The translations under genes and the position numbers were made by a program. From positions 1 through 49,893 of IMG/VR virus record IMGVR_UViG_3300034062_007461: DNA of 49,893 bases. One strand, given 5' to 3'. Position 1 is the stretch's first letter, and every line of letters begins with the position of its first letter. This DNA is from a virus. This document shows, piece after piece, positions 24,717-32,908 of the stretch. The notes below the pieces were generated by a model. The model ran no database searches and was not told where the DNA came from. It was given only the letters and a program-made list of their open reading frames with translations.

Positions 24717-25823
24717 TTAATTACTGATGGCATGGCTAAAATAACTACCTGCAGCAACACTTAACCATTTTGTTAATGCGCCAATCTGTACTGGACTAGA
24801 TCTATTGGTAGTAGTGCTGTCGCCTACTTGACCATTTCCGTTACCGCCATGTCCCCATAATGTGCCATCTGTTTTAATAGCCAATACATGTCGAGGACCT
24901 GCAGTAACATTTGACCAAGTTGTTAAAGCGCCAATTTGTACTGGATTAGATCTGTCTGTAGCATCACCTAAACCCAATTGTCCTTCATCATTGTTACCCC
25001 ATGACCACATGGTACCATCTGTTTTGATTGCAACACTGCCAGCAGAATGAACAGCAACCTTTGACCAAGTAGTTAAGGCACCGATCTGTGTTGGGTTAAC
25101 TGCGTTAGAGGTATTACCTAATCCCAATCTGTTATTTTGACCGCTACCCCATGTCCACAAGGTACCATTTGTTTTAACTGCCACGGCGTGATACCACGAA
25201 ATTGCAAATGTTGACCAATTGGTATCTGTACCAACTTGTACTGGACTAGAACCGGCTCTACCTTGCGTTGCTTCGCCTCCACCAGAGCCTATCGACCACA
25301 ACGTACCATCAGTTTTGCCGGCAAGGGTAAAGTACCTACCTGCAGAAACATTCAACCAAGTTGTTAGTGCACCTACTTGTTTTGGACTTGAATATGGTGA
25401 AGTATTACCTACACCTAATTGCCCGTAGCTATTACCACCCCATGCCCACATGGTACCATCCGTTTTAACTGCCATGGTGTGATTTCTACCTCCAGAAACT
25501 CGTGACCAAGTTGTTAGTGCACCTACTTGTTTGGGACTTGAATAGTTTGTAGTATTACCTACACCCAATTGACCAACATTGTTTATACCCCAAGACCATA
25601 GACTACCATCGGCTTTGATAGCCATGCCATGATAACCTCCTGCGGCAACACTTAACCAAGTAGTTAAAGCACCAATTTGTACTGGACTAGATCTATTTGT
25701 GGTATCGCCTAACCCCAATCGACCAGAGCTATTACCGCCCCATGACCATAAGTAAAATTCTGGTGGTGGTGGAGGAGGCTGAATATTGACTCCGCCTAAT
25801 ATAGTTATTCCGATTAGATCCAT
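24717..25823 (-). CDS. RCC1-type propeller adhesin with one degenerate blade
   Basis: A 368-residue protein with N-terminal peptide MDLIGITILGGVNIQ and a run of six prolines. Blade 4 is degenerate: after W-S-I-G it reads SGGGEATQGRAGSSPVQ and has lost GLGNTT. The next half-blade (FAISWYHAVAVKT) is also unusual. Blade 7 starts W-G-H-G and ends VGDSTTTNRSS. The other blades are canonical. Loss of one loop without loss of frame suggests tolerated or selected divergence on one face. Confidence 0.83.
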   Translation of the reverse strand: MDLIGITILGGVNIQPPPPPPEFYLWSWGGNSSGRLGLGDTTNRSSPVQIGALTTWLSVAAGGYHGMAIKADGSLWSWGINNVGQLGVGNTTNYSSPKQVGALTTWSRVSGGRNHTMAVKTDGTMWAWGGNSYGQLGVGNTSPYSSPKQVGALTTWLNVSAGRYFTLAGKTDGTLWSIGSGGGEATQGRAGSSPVQVGTDTNWSTFAISWYHAVAVKTNGTLWTWGSGQNNRLGLGNTSNAVNPTQIGALTTWSKVAVHSAGSVAIKTDGTMWSWGNNDEGQLGLGDATDRSNPVQIGALTTWSNVTAGPRHVLAIKTDGTLWGHGGNGNGQVGDSTTTNRSSPVQIGALTKWLSVAAGSYFSHAISN

Positions 25824-25852
25824 TTTGTTTTCTTATTATCTTTTACAATTTA

Positions 25853-26731
25853 TTAAAATGTTATTGAACCAGAACTGGTCCATTTATATATTCTATATCC
25901 GCCGGATACTATTACGTTGGGAGATCCTGTTGTATTTGATGCGGCCGGATTAATATCTTCGTAACGAAGTATAACTATACCGGAACCACCAGCTCCGGAA
26001 CCGCTACCGTTGCCTACTTGATTACCGCCGCCGCCACCGCCGGTATTTACATTGCCGGCAGCATTACCGGCACCGCCGCCGTATCCTATACTAGCTGTGA
26101 TATCGGATCCGCCACCAACGCCACCGGATCCGCCTCCGGCATATCCAACACTTGTACCGGATATAGAGGAGTTTATACCTGCTCCACCAAAACCGCCGGC
26201 GGTGGTGGTGGCTGCTGCTCCAACTGCGCCAGCGCCACCACCACCGCCACCGCCACCAGTTTCTTGGCCACCACCAGCTCCGCCATTATAGCCTTGTCTT
26301 GGTGGTCCAGCAGTTCCAGAACCGCCGCCACTTGCTAGTCTACCACCTTGACCACCACCCGATCCACCGTTATTTATAGAACCTATGCTGCCGCCGGCGG
26401 CATTACCTGCACCACCGCCGATTGCTGTTGCAGTTCCGCTTATTGATGAATTTGCCCCAACACCGCCATTTAGTCCGTTGTTATTTCCTGTAGCAGTGCC
26501 GCCGGCACCTACTGTAATAGTAAGTGTAGAGCTACTAACTAACAAGGCTGTTCCTGTTAATAATCCGCCGGCGCCACCACCGCCACCACCGCCCCGCTGG
26601 TTATCAGCTGATCCACCACCTGCACCGCCCGCGACTACAAGGTATTCTATAGTAGGAGTCACCGGCGGTGTTGGAATATGCACCGCAGTCAATGCTCCGT
26701 TTATTCTTACGCCTGAAATTGTTAGTGCCAT
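25853..26731 (-). CDS. glycine-rich tail tip protein
   Basis: A 292-residue product. The N-terminal peptide MALTISGVRINGALTAVH is nearly the same as in the RCC1 gene just upstream (MALTISGFTITGNLNAVH), yet the body is different. After PTPP the chain reads IEYLVVAGGAGGG, followed by about 190 glycine-rich residues, then GIVILRYEDI and the closing GGYRIYKWTSSGSITF. It interrupts the RCC1 array. A shared anchor with an exchanged receptor-binding body is the simplest reading. Confidence 0.8.
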   Translation of the reverse strand: MALTISGVRINGALTAVHIPTPPVTPTIEYLVVAGGAGGGSADNQRGGGGGGGAGGLLTGTALLVSSSTLTITVGAGGTATGNNNGLNGGVGANSSISGTATAIGGGAGNAAGGSIGSINNGGSGGGQGGRLASGGGSGTAGPPRQGYNGGAGGGQETGGGGGGGGAGAVGAAATTTAGGFGGAGINSSISGTSVGYAGGGSGGVGGGSDITASIGYGGGAGNAAGNVNTGGGGGGNQVGNGSGSGAGGSGIVILRYEDINPAASNTTGSPNVIVSGGYRIYKWTSSGSITF

Positions 26732-26747
26732 TTTGTTCTTTTAATTT

Positions 26748-27890
26748 TTAGCTACTGATGGCTAAAGACCATCGTTGACCTGCGGCAACACTTGACCAAT
26801 TAGTCAATGAACCCACTTGAATCGGACTAACTACCGGTGTAGTAGTAGTGCCATCACCTACTTCACCATATGAATTCCTGCCCCAAGACCACAAGGTACT
26901 GTTAGTTTTAATTGCCAAATTATGATATCTACCCGCGGAAATCTTTAACCAATTGGTTAACGCGCCAATTTGGGTTGGACTAGATCTACGTTCTTGATCA
27001 CCTAATCCCAATCTACCGGCGCCAGTGTTACTATTATCACCCCATGACCACATGGTGCCATCTGTTTTAATGGCCACGCAGTGACTACTACCTCCAGCAA
27101 TACTTGCCCAAGTAGTACCTGCACCAACTTGTGTTGGACTAGAATAATCTGTAGTATTGCCTAGTCCCAACATGCCATAAGCATTTCTACCCCAAGTCCA
27201 TATGGTACCATCTGTTTTAACTGCAATACCGTGATAAGAACCCCCAGAAACTCTTAACCAATTGGTTAATGCGCCAATTTGTACTGGGCTAGATACATTT
27301 GTAACATTACCTAAGCCTAGTGCACCAAAAGTATCATTTCTACCCCAAGACCATATGGTACCATCTGTTTTAATTGCAGCGGTCCAACTTCCCGAACCTG
27401 CAGAAACACTTGCCCAAGTGGTGCCTGCACCAATTTGTACTGGACTAGATACACTTGTGGTATTGCCTAAACCCAATTGACCATAATTATTTTTACCCCA
27501 TGACCACAAGGTGCCATCTGTTTTAACGGCCATGCTGTGATACCTACCTGCACTAACATTTAACCAAGTAGTTAATGCACCAACCTGTACTGGACTAGAT
27601 GTATTTGTAGTATTGCCAAGGCCTAATTGACCATCGCCATTGAGACCCCATGCCCACATGGTACCATCTGTTTTAGTCGATAAACTGTGATAGCCCGCCG
27701 CAATATTTAACCAAGTAGTTAATGCGCCGACTTGTGTTGGACTAGCTACATTTGTAGTATTGCCTAACCCTAATTGACCGGCATTGTTTCTGCCAAAACT
27801 CCATAGGTAATATATTGGTGGAGGAGGAGGTGGAATATGCACCGCATTAAGATTACCGGTTATAGTAAAACCGGAGATGGTCAGGGCCAT
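26748..27890 (-). CDS. RCC1-type seven-bladed propeller adhesin
   Basis: A 380-residue propeller, the first RCC1 gene of the array. Six prolines follow the N-terminal peptide. Blade 1 is W-S-F-G. Blades 4 (RNDTFGA) and 6 (DNSNTGAGR, then DQERRSS) contain loop insertions. Blade 7 has EVGDGTTTTPVVSP. Two half-blades start GAGTTWAS in place of GALTTW. A GAGGTG ribosome site precedes the ATG at 27890. Confidence 0.85.
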   Translation of the reverse strand: MALTISGFTITGNLNAVHIPPPPPPIYYLWSFGRNNAGQLGLGNTTNVASPTQVGALTTWLNIAAGYHSLSTKTDGTMWAWGLNGDGQLGLGNTTNTSSPVQVGALTTWLNVSAGRYHSMAVKTDGTLWSWGKNNYGQLGLGNTTSVSSPVQIGAGTTWASVSAGSGSWTAAIKTDGTIWSWGRNDTFGALGLGNVTNVSSPVQIGALTNWLRVSGGSYHGIAVKTDGTIWTWGRNAYGMLGLGNTTDYSSPTQVGAGTTWASIAGGSSHCVAIKTDGTMWSWGDNSNTGAGRLGLGDQERRSSPTQIGALTNWLKISAGRYHNLAIKTNSTLWSWGRNSYGEVGDGTTTTPVVSPIQVGSLTNWSSVAAGQRWSLAISS

Positions 27891-27910
27891 ATTACACCTC
27901 TTCTTTTAAA

Positions 27911-28297
27911 TTAAACTAACGCGTCTAATTCGTCGTGTGTTGTTGCGGCGGTAACTGCTGCAACTTTAGAGTCTGCTGTAGCTTGTGCTGCAGCAATTGC
28001 TTCTGCGGTATGAGTTCCAGGTGTCATCTCATTTTGCATATTCATGCGAGCAACCGCAAAATTAGCATTAGAAATCATGCTGTTTTTACGATCTTCAACT
28101 GTGATATCTACTGCATCCCAGATGATTTGAACTGGATCTACGTTTAGATCATAGCGGTGAGCCGCAAACTGTTGACGATGTGCAACTAGTTCAGCACGAA
28201 CTTCTACTGCATTTCTCCAGCCTTCTTGGCCTTCGGGTGGTGCAGAGTCCCAAACTTGTTTAACTTCGCCGTCTAATACTTGTACAAATAATGCCAT
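27911..28297 (-). CDS. phage tail-associated hypothetical protein, 128 aa
   Basis: The N-terminus ALFVQVLDGEVKQVWDS, then DPVQIIWDAVDITVEDRK, is of a type seen, from memory, beside fibre genes in cyanophages and pelagiphages. The C-terminal half is Ala/Thr-rich and helical, with a duplicated AAVTAATTHDELDAL end, like fibre-assembly helpers. AGGAG lies 7 bases before the ATG and a late box lies upstream. It heads the RCC1 array unit, so a role in attaching or assembling the propellers is possible. Confidence 0.6.
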   Translation of the reverse strand: MALFVQVLDGEVKQVWDSAPPEGQEGWRNAVEVRAELVAHRQQFAAHRYDLNVDPVQIIWDAVDITVEDRKNSMISNANFAVARMNMQNEMTPGTHTAEAIAAAQATADSKVAAVTAATTHDELDALV

Positions 28298-28331
28298 TTT
28301 TAATCTCCTAATGTTAAATGGGTGTCTGTTA

Positions 28332-28339
28332 TATTTATA
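28332..28339 (-). promoter_or_regulatory. T4-type late promoter box TATAAATA
   Basis: Exact late element, 35 bases before the ATG at 28297. It would drive the whole RCC1 array, about 10.5 kb. Confidence 0.6.
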
Positions 28340-28364
28340 ATATAAGATATTCCAAATTTTCGGT

Positions 28365-28991
28365 TTAACCCGGTTGTAGGAATATAAGGTGTGTCAATCT
28401 ACTGTTGTTAACGTCTGTTCCAAAATGTTGGCCCATATGGTGCCATAACCAGGGCCTGAACAGCACTGCCCGATTAAACTTAATGTCTACATTCAATTCG
28501 GTTTTCCATAAATCAGTATTTATACCCTCAGTTTCAAAGAAATTTCGCATATCTTCAAATGTTTTTACTCCAATTGCGTCACTTTCGGTGTAATCTTTAG
28601 GGGCAATAGTCATACCGGTTCTTTTATGGGAAACAATTTTTGTCCCGGCATCTCTACCTTCATAATGCTCGGGCAGACTTAAATAAACTACTCCTGCCCA
28701 TGTTTGCCCGGGGGTTGGATCAAAATGCACAATTTGTTTTGCAATGTCTTTTTCTCTAGTATGTCTGAAATATCCGTTGGCTGAAGGCTTTGCAGGCTTT
28801 ACGGTTTCGCCAGTTGCTTTACATAACATTTTTGTAATGGTTGTATCCCAATACGATCTCGTGGTGTTTAGCCCTGGATAGTTGGGTGTCAGGCCTTCTG
28901 GCTCATACTCCGCGTTCAATGCCATATCCCGCATCATATAAGGATCGGAATAAAAATCATCTATAACTATTACTTTTTTATCAAATTCCAT
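28365..28991 (-). CDS. 2OG-Fe(II) oxygenase-like protein (DUF6445 type)
   Basis: A 208-residue product from the ATG at 28991; the frame reaches 29057, but inside the previous gene. H89-x-D91 (VHFDPTPGQTWAGVVYL) fits the iron-binding H-x-D of the 2-oxoglutarate dioxygenase fold. Distal His residues lie in RPWLWHHMGQHFG (H184, H185, H189), with R198 as a possible 2OG ligand. The opening VIVIDDFYSDP is typical of DUF6445-like proteins in phages and bacteria. The substrate is unknown; hydroxylation of a sugar, peptide or fibre residue is possible. It overlaps the sulfotransferase gene. Confidence 0.65.
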   Translation of the reverse strand: MEFDKKVIVIDDFYSDPYMMRDMALNAEYEPEGLTPNYPGLNTTRSYWDTTITKMLCKATGETVKPAKPSANGYFRHTREKDIAKQIVHFDPTPGQTWAGVVYLSLPEHYEGRDAGTKIVSHKRTGMTIAPKDYTESDAIGVKTFEDMRNFFETEGINTDLWKTELNVDIKFNRAVLFRPWLWHHMGQHFGTDVNNSRLTHLIFLQPG

Positions 28992-29763
28992 TTTTAATAT
29001 CAAACTGTGAAAAATATTTACATAAACTCTCACCAAGTACTTCTTGTGCAGAATCACTGGTCTTTTCTAATTTACCTCTGATTGTATGCAGATCTTTCAA
29101 TCCCCATGCAGTATCTTTGGCTTCACCGCAAGTATTTGTGATACTATCGAACTTGTGGTCATATCTATTTATTTCCAAGAAATCGTATATCTTATTAATT
29201 GTGTCTTGAGGTGTTTGTACTAGATCATCATACTGCACAAAATATAAATTTTCTTTATAATTTTTCATGCCTATCTGTAAACTTTCCCACGGATCTCTAA
29301 TATAGGATTCCCACAGTTCCATTGCTCTTGTGTTTGTATTTATCGGCTTGCGCTTTTTTTTCAATGCTGCATCAATAAAATTGTTTGGATCTTTATTAAG
29401 TAGCTTGATGAAACTTGTGACAACTTCCGCAACCGGTCTGTTGGTACAAATGACCTTGGGGTTTTCAGAAATGTGTAGCTTTGCTGGCATAACATTCCTT
29501 GCCCAAGCTCTGTGCTTGTCTATAATATGAGGCTTCTTTATGCTCTCATAATATGCTTTGGGTAACGCAGTGTATATGGATGCAGATTGATTTTCAACAT
29601 CAAAGGTATATTGCTGAGTAACTCTATTGAGTGCCTCATTTTGCAGGCATAACAAATCCAATAAAGGACTTGTGGGGGAAACATATACCTCTGGATTTTG
29701 ATTTAAAATTGATCCAAGCAATGTTGAACCTGATCTAGGTAAGCCGCTTAAAAAGTATATCAT
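28981..29763 (-). CDS. sulfotransferase
   Basis: A 260-residue product. G7-L-P-R-S-G-S-T14 is the PAPS 5'-phosphosulfate-binding loop of the sulfotransferase superfamily. TNRPVAEVVTSF carries the Arg of the 3'-phosphate-binding site, and LYFVQYDDLVQTPQDT is the usual late motif. It would transfer sulfate from PAPS to a hydroxyl, probably on a glycan. It overlaps the fused sulfotransferase gene by four bases and shares the NQNP and STTS-like segments with it, so the two are paralogues. Confidence 0.82.
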   Translation of the reverse strand: MIYFLSGLPRSGSTLLGSILNQNPEVYVSPTSPLLDLLCLQNEALNRVTQQYTFDVENQSASIYTALPKAYYESIKKPHIIDKHRAWARNVMPAKLHISENPKVICTNRPVAEVVTSFIKLLNKDPNNFIDAALKKKRKPINTNTRAMELWESYIRDPWESLQIGMKNYKENLYFVQYDDLVQTPQDTINKIYDFLEINRYDHKFDSITNTCGEAKDTAWGLKDLHTIRGKLEKTSDSAQEVLGESLCKYFSQFDIKNGI

Positions 29764-31517
29764 TGTATATTCATTCCCAAAAGTTTTTCTCTAACTTTCA
29801 CAAAAGGTGCTTCCCAATCTCCGTATTTTTCTTGGCGCATCAAGGTAAAGCAATCATAATAGGGAGTACGATCTCCATCTAATGCATATAAGAAGTATGG
29901 CATAATTGGAGTAACAACCCAGGTATCAACACCCATAGCACCAGCAAGGTGACTGACAGATGTGCATGAACTAATTACCAGATCACATTCGGCAACTGCT
30001 TTACGAGTATCTTCCCATGTATTTAATGGAACTTTTCTAACCCAGAATGGACATTCATCTTCGCCCTCATCTCTTTGCAAGCTAATAAACTCTGCATTGA
30101 TACCTCGAAGTGCCTCAAACATTAATTCTGATGGGAACTTCTTATGATGCTCATGCTCAAATTGTGGGTTGCCTTGCCATCTCAATCCAATACGCATCTT
30201 TTTGCCTTTGATTGAGAATGGCTTTCTAATGTAAGGTGCGCCGGATATGTCGTCAAGTTCTAATCCCAACGGAACAGCTGCAGACATACCTGCTACCCAG
30301 AAATCATGATATACTCCATAGATTGATTCGTGTTGCACAACTGCGGATACACCCTCAACATCTATAAACAAAGATGCCAACATACCAGTACAACATACCA
30401 TGACTTTACATCCTCGATCTGCAATAACTTTTGCATAACGAACTTGGTGTATTTGATCTCCCAATCCACCTTCAAGGTATAGCATTACGATACCTTTTGT
30501 TTTTCCATCCCACATAGGCATAGGTGTATCTGGTCTACTGTTTCCAAACACACCAACAATCCGACCACGATCCATTAGGCTATAACCTTTTTGGATTTCA
30601 CCTTGACGCAAATAATACCAACCTCTGTTATAAGCTGCTCTATGGTTAAGTGGTTCAGCTGCTTCTATTTTTTGAGAAAGTCTCCAACCTTCATCGAAGT
30701 CTCCTCGGGTACTTGCTTCGAGTTGAAAATCAAGATCGTGTTTTTCTTGTACTGTTCTTGGAGTTTTTAACCAGAACTCACCCTGACAGAATGTGGGATA
30801 ATGATGCTTTAATAATTCTCTCGGGTCTTGATTATGCTGACGCTGTAGTACAGGTTTAATATCATGCATACCTGCATACCCGTGAATGTTCTCATCGTCT
30901 TCTGATACTGTAGAACCATCAATATTCCCAAAGTCATAATTAAAATCTGGTAGACCCAAGAACTCATGAATACGTTTTAGTTCTTTCTTGGGATCTTTAA
31001 CTAAATCCTCATACTCAACAAACAGGAAATTTTCTGGGGCAAATTTATACCCTTCTTGCAATGAGATATAAGCTGCCTTCAAGTGATCCATTAACTGACC
31101 TGAATAGATAAGTTGATCTAAGTCTGTGGGTTTTGCCACACGAACAAAAGATGCAGCACAATCGGGCACGGAACGAACCGTTGCAATAACTTTAGGTCTT
31201 CTTTCAAGAACCGCAGACATGGCTGCCATAATTTGTGGAATAGGCCATCCGCGAGATTTATCTATAACAACGGGCTTGTCTACATCTGAGTAAAACGCAT
31301 CAATAGTCCCTCGCATTGTTGCCGCCAATTTAGAACGATCCGCATCGTTCTCATTTAATAACCCAGCACTATGCCAAGTATTTGCCAAGCCATCTAAGGC
31401 ATGGACCAACCCAGATGTTGTACTAACATGGGTCATTGGATTTTGATTTAAAATGGCTGCCAGAACTGTAGAACCAGAGCGGGGAATGCCTGCAAGAAAA
31501 TGTAGTTGTTTATTCAT
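29760..31517 (-). CDS. sulfotransferase fused to GT9-like glycosyltransferase
   Basis: A 585-residue product with two catalytic parts. Residues 1 to about 250 are a sulfotransferase (G10-I-P-R-S-G-S-T17; TVRSVPDCAASF; FVEYEDLVKDP). A TPR-like helical pair (residues about 275-315) connects it to a second domain. That domain begins LYLEGGLGDQIHQVRYAK and continues with RIGLRWQGNPQF and LVISSCTSVSHLAGAM, as in heptosyltransferase/GT9-type enzymes. It could both glycosylate and sulfate one target. It has its own sigma70 promoter. The acceptor cannot be told. Confidence 0.8.
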   Translation of the reverse strand: MNKQLHFLAGIPRSGSTVLAAILNQNPMTHVSTTSGLVHALDGLANTWHSAGLLNENDADRSKLAATMRGTIDAFYSDVDKPVVIDKSRGWPIPQIMAAMSAVLERRPKVIATVRSVPDCAASFVRVAKPTDLDQLIYSGQLMDHLKAAYISLQEGYKFAPENFLFVEYEDLVKDPKKELKRIHEFLGLPDFNYDFGNIDGSTVSEDDENIHGYAGMHDIKPVLQRQHNQDPRELLKHHYPTFCQGEFWLKTPRTVQEKHDLDFQLEASTRGDFDEGWRLSQKIEAAEPLNHRAAYNRGWYYLRQGEIQKGYSLMDRGRIVGVFGNSRPDTPMPMWDGKTKGIVMLYLEGGLGDQIHQVRYAKVIADRGCKVMVCCTGMLASLFIDVEGVSAVVQHESIYGVYHDFWVAGMSAAVPLGLELDDISGAPYIRKPFSIKGKKMRIGLRWQGNPQFEHEHHKKFPSELMFEALRGINAEFISLQRDEGEDECPFWVRKVPLNTWEDTRKAVAECDLVISSCTSVSHLAGAMGVDTWVVTPIMPYFLYALDGDRTPYYDCFTLMRQEKYGDWEAPFVKVREKLLGMNIQ

Positions 31518-31549
31518 AAAATCACCTAATTATTGTGGTATATACTAAT

Positions 31550-31578
31550 ATTTTATCGGATTTAAGATATTTTGTCAA
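31550..31578 (-). promoter_or_regulatory. sigma70 promoter TTGACA-17-TAAAAT
   Basis: Consensus -35 TTGACA (31578-31573), a 17-base spacer, -10 TAAAAT (31555-31550) on the minus strand, 33 bases before the ATG at 31517. The -35 overlaps the TGA stop of the upstream gene, as at the primase promoter. It suggests early or host-polymerase expression of the sulfotransferase genes. Confidence 0.7.
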
Positions 31579-32351
31579 TACTTATCCCACCATTCTCTCC
31601 AATTTATAAATGGATCCTTTTCGGTATCGAATTGCATATGTAGTGCAAGACTTGGAATCGGTATAAGCAAAAAATATCCGCGTGTTTTAAACAACTGATT
31701 AATGGATTCATCTTCCATTGTTGGGGATACTTTACTTGTTCCCATTTTATAAAACAAATCCCATTCGTTTTTTATAATGCTAATGTGCGTCATAAAACAA
31801 CTTGAAGTCAAGATGTTTGTTCTCCAATGTCTACCTGAAGATTGTACTACGTATGAGGGAATTTGTGTATTTACCGGAATGTAATGATAGGGATCATTGA
31901 ATGGGAAAATACTAACAGGTTTATTTAATCTGGTGCTGGCATCTACCCAGGTGTTGACCATATCACGAATTGCGTTTATTTCATATAGGTAATCATCTTG
32001 AACAAAGTATACTAGGTCTTTACCAAATTGTTTGCCGTGTTCGTAACATCTAAGAATTGAGGGCATAATGCCTCTTGTTTCCAATTGCGTAATGTTATAT
32101 GGTACATTGCATTTAGATGCAATACTTATTAGTTTATCGAATGAAGCCTCATCCGAATGATCGTCAAATACTTGCAGGGAAATATCAACGTGCGGTAATA
32201 GATCAGATGCATAGTTAATCGATTCAACAAGACTTGTAACGCATCTGCGCATAATTTCAGCTTTGTCTGTACCGCAGTATCTTTGTTTTGTAGTATCTCT
32301 GCTTTTTACGGAATGTGTCTGCAATACTACTAATAGATTCAATTTATTCAT
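31575..32351 (-). CDS. GT2-like (GT-A fold) glycosyltransferase
   Basis: A 258-residue product. The N-terminal strand LNLLVVLQTH is followed by a segment that counts and orders sugars (RYCGTDKAEIMRRCVTSLVESI). VFDDHSDEAS and FVQDDYL give the acidic pairs expected for nucleotide-sugar and metal binding in GT-A enzymes. The C-terminal MEDESINQLF may hold the catalytic acid. It overlaps the methyltransferase gene by four bases. Its donor and acceptor are unknown. Confidence 0.65.
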   Translation of the reverse strand: MNKLNLLVVLQTHSVKSRDTTKQRYCGTDKAEIMRRCVTSLVESINYASDLLPHVDISLQVFDDHSDEASFDKLISIASKCNVPYNITQLETRGIMPSILRCYEHGKQFGKDLVYFVQDDYLYEINAIRDMVNTWVDASTRLNKPVSIFPFNDPYHYIPVNTQIPSYVVQSSGRHWRTNILTSSCFMTHISIIKNEWDLFYKMGTSKVSPTMEDESINQLFKTRGYFLLIPIPSLALHMQFDTEKDPFINWREWWDKY

Positions 32352-32893
32352 TCTTTAATTACCTTCAATTTAATATTAACTTCCATGATAATGTTATTGT
32401 GTTCTTGCACATATCTTTCAACTTCTTCTTCGGGTCTGCCGTTGAATATTTTATAATATCTTTGATCAGGAATATTTTCCACTTCTGCAAGCTCAAAGTC
32501 TACATTGTAATAATGCGCCAATCTAGAAGCAGATTCTCCTCGTTGTTTGCATAGATCATTGTATTTTTTACTAAAAAGCCCTAATCCTTCAGCAGTTATT
32601 GGTCTACGATGTGTTGGATCATTTGCAAAATATTCATGTCTATGATGTGGTACTACAATATCAATTATAGCATCATGCTTACAAACACGATATAGTTCTT
32701 TGATTGCGTGAAAATACCCTTCGCCCATGTGCTCTAACACATGATGCGCAATTACTTCTTCTACGGAGTTATCTTCAAACGGCCATGTGTCGTTTTCGAG
32801 ATCAAATTTAAAATCAGGATTACAATTATCATCGTAATCACAATTTAAAAATCCATCATATTGTTTATCACCTGCTCCAATATTTAATTTCAT
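32348..32893 (-). CDS. SAM-dependent methyltransferase
   Basis: A 181-residue product starting KLNIGAGDKQYDGFLNCDYD, with the glycine motif I and an acidic end to strand 2 that bind S-adenosylmethionine. DTWPFEDNSVEEVIAHHVLEH is the post-II region of sugar- or small-molecule methyltransferases (Methyltransf_11-like). DIVVPHHRHEYF follows. GGAA precedes the ATG. Together with the glycosyltransferases it suggests assembly of a modified glycan. Confidence 0.75.
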   Translation of the reverse strand: MKLNIGAGDKQYDGFLNCDYDDNCNPDFKFDLENDTWPFEDNSVEEVIAHHVLEHMGEGYFHAIKELYRVCKHDAIIDIVVPHHRHEYFANDPTHRRPITAEGLGLFSKKYNDLCKQRGESASRLAHYYNVDFELAEVENIPDQRYYKIFNGRPEEEVERYVQEHNNIIMEVNIKLKVIKE

Positions 32894-32908
32894 AATATTT
32901 CCAATAAT

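Larger units (their letters stand above)
17800..25823 (-). repeat. tandem array of seven adjacent RCC1 paralogues
   Basis: Seven genes of 368-383 codons follow one another with gaps of 12-27 bases and encode the same seven-blade design. An eighth lies beyond one glycine-rich gene. The DNA repeats at about 150 bases (one blade) and at about 1.1 kb (one gene). Confidence 0.85.

Noticed and set aside
26018-26744. Poly-proline and Ala/Thr-rich plus-strand frames
   Set aside because: These are the complement of glycine-codon runs (GGN read as NCC) in the glycine-rich gene at 25853.
17800-27890. CRISPR array or diversity-generating retroelement as the cause of the regular repeats
   Set aside because: The 150-base period is exactly one 50-codon propeller blade within open frames, there are no short unique spacers, and no cas or reverse transcriptase gene is in the window.
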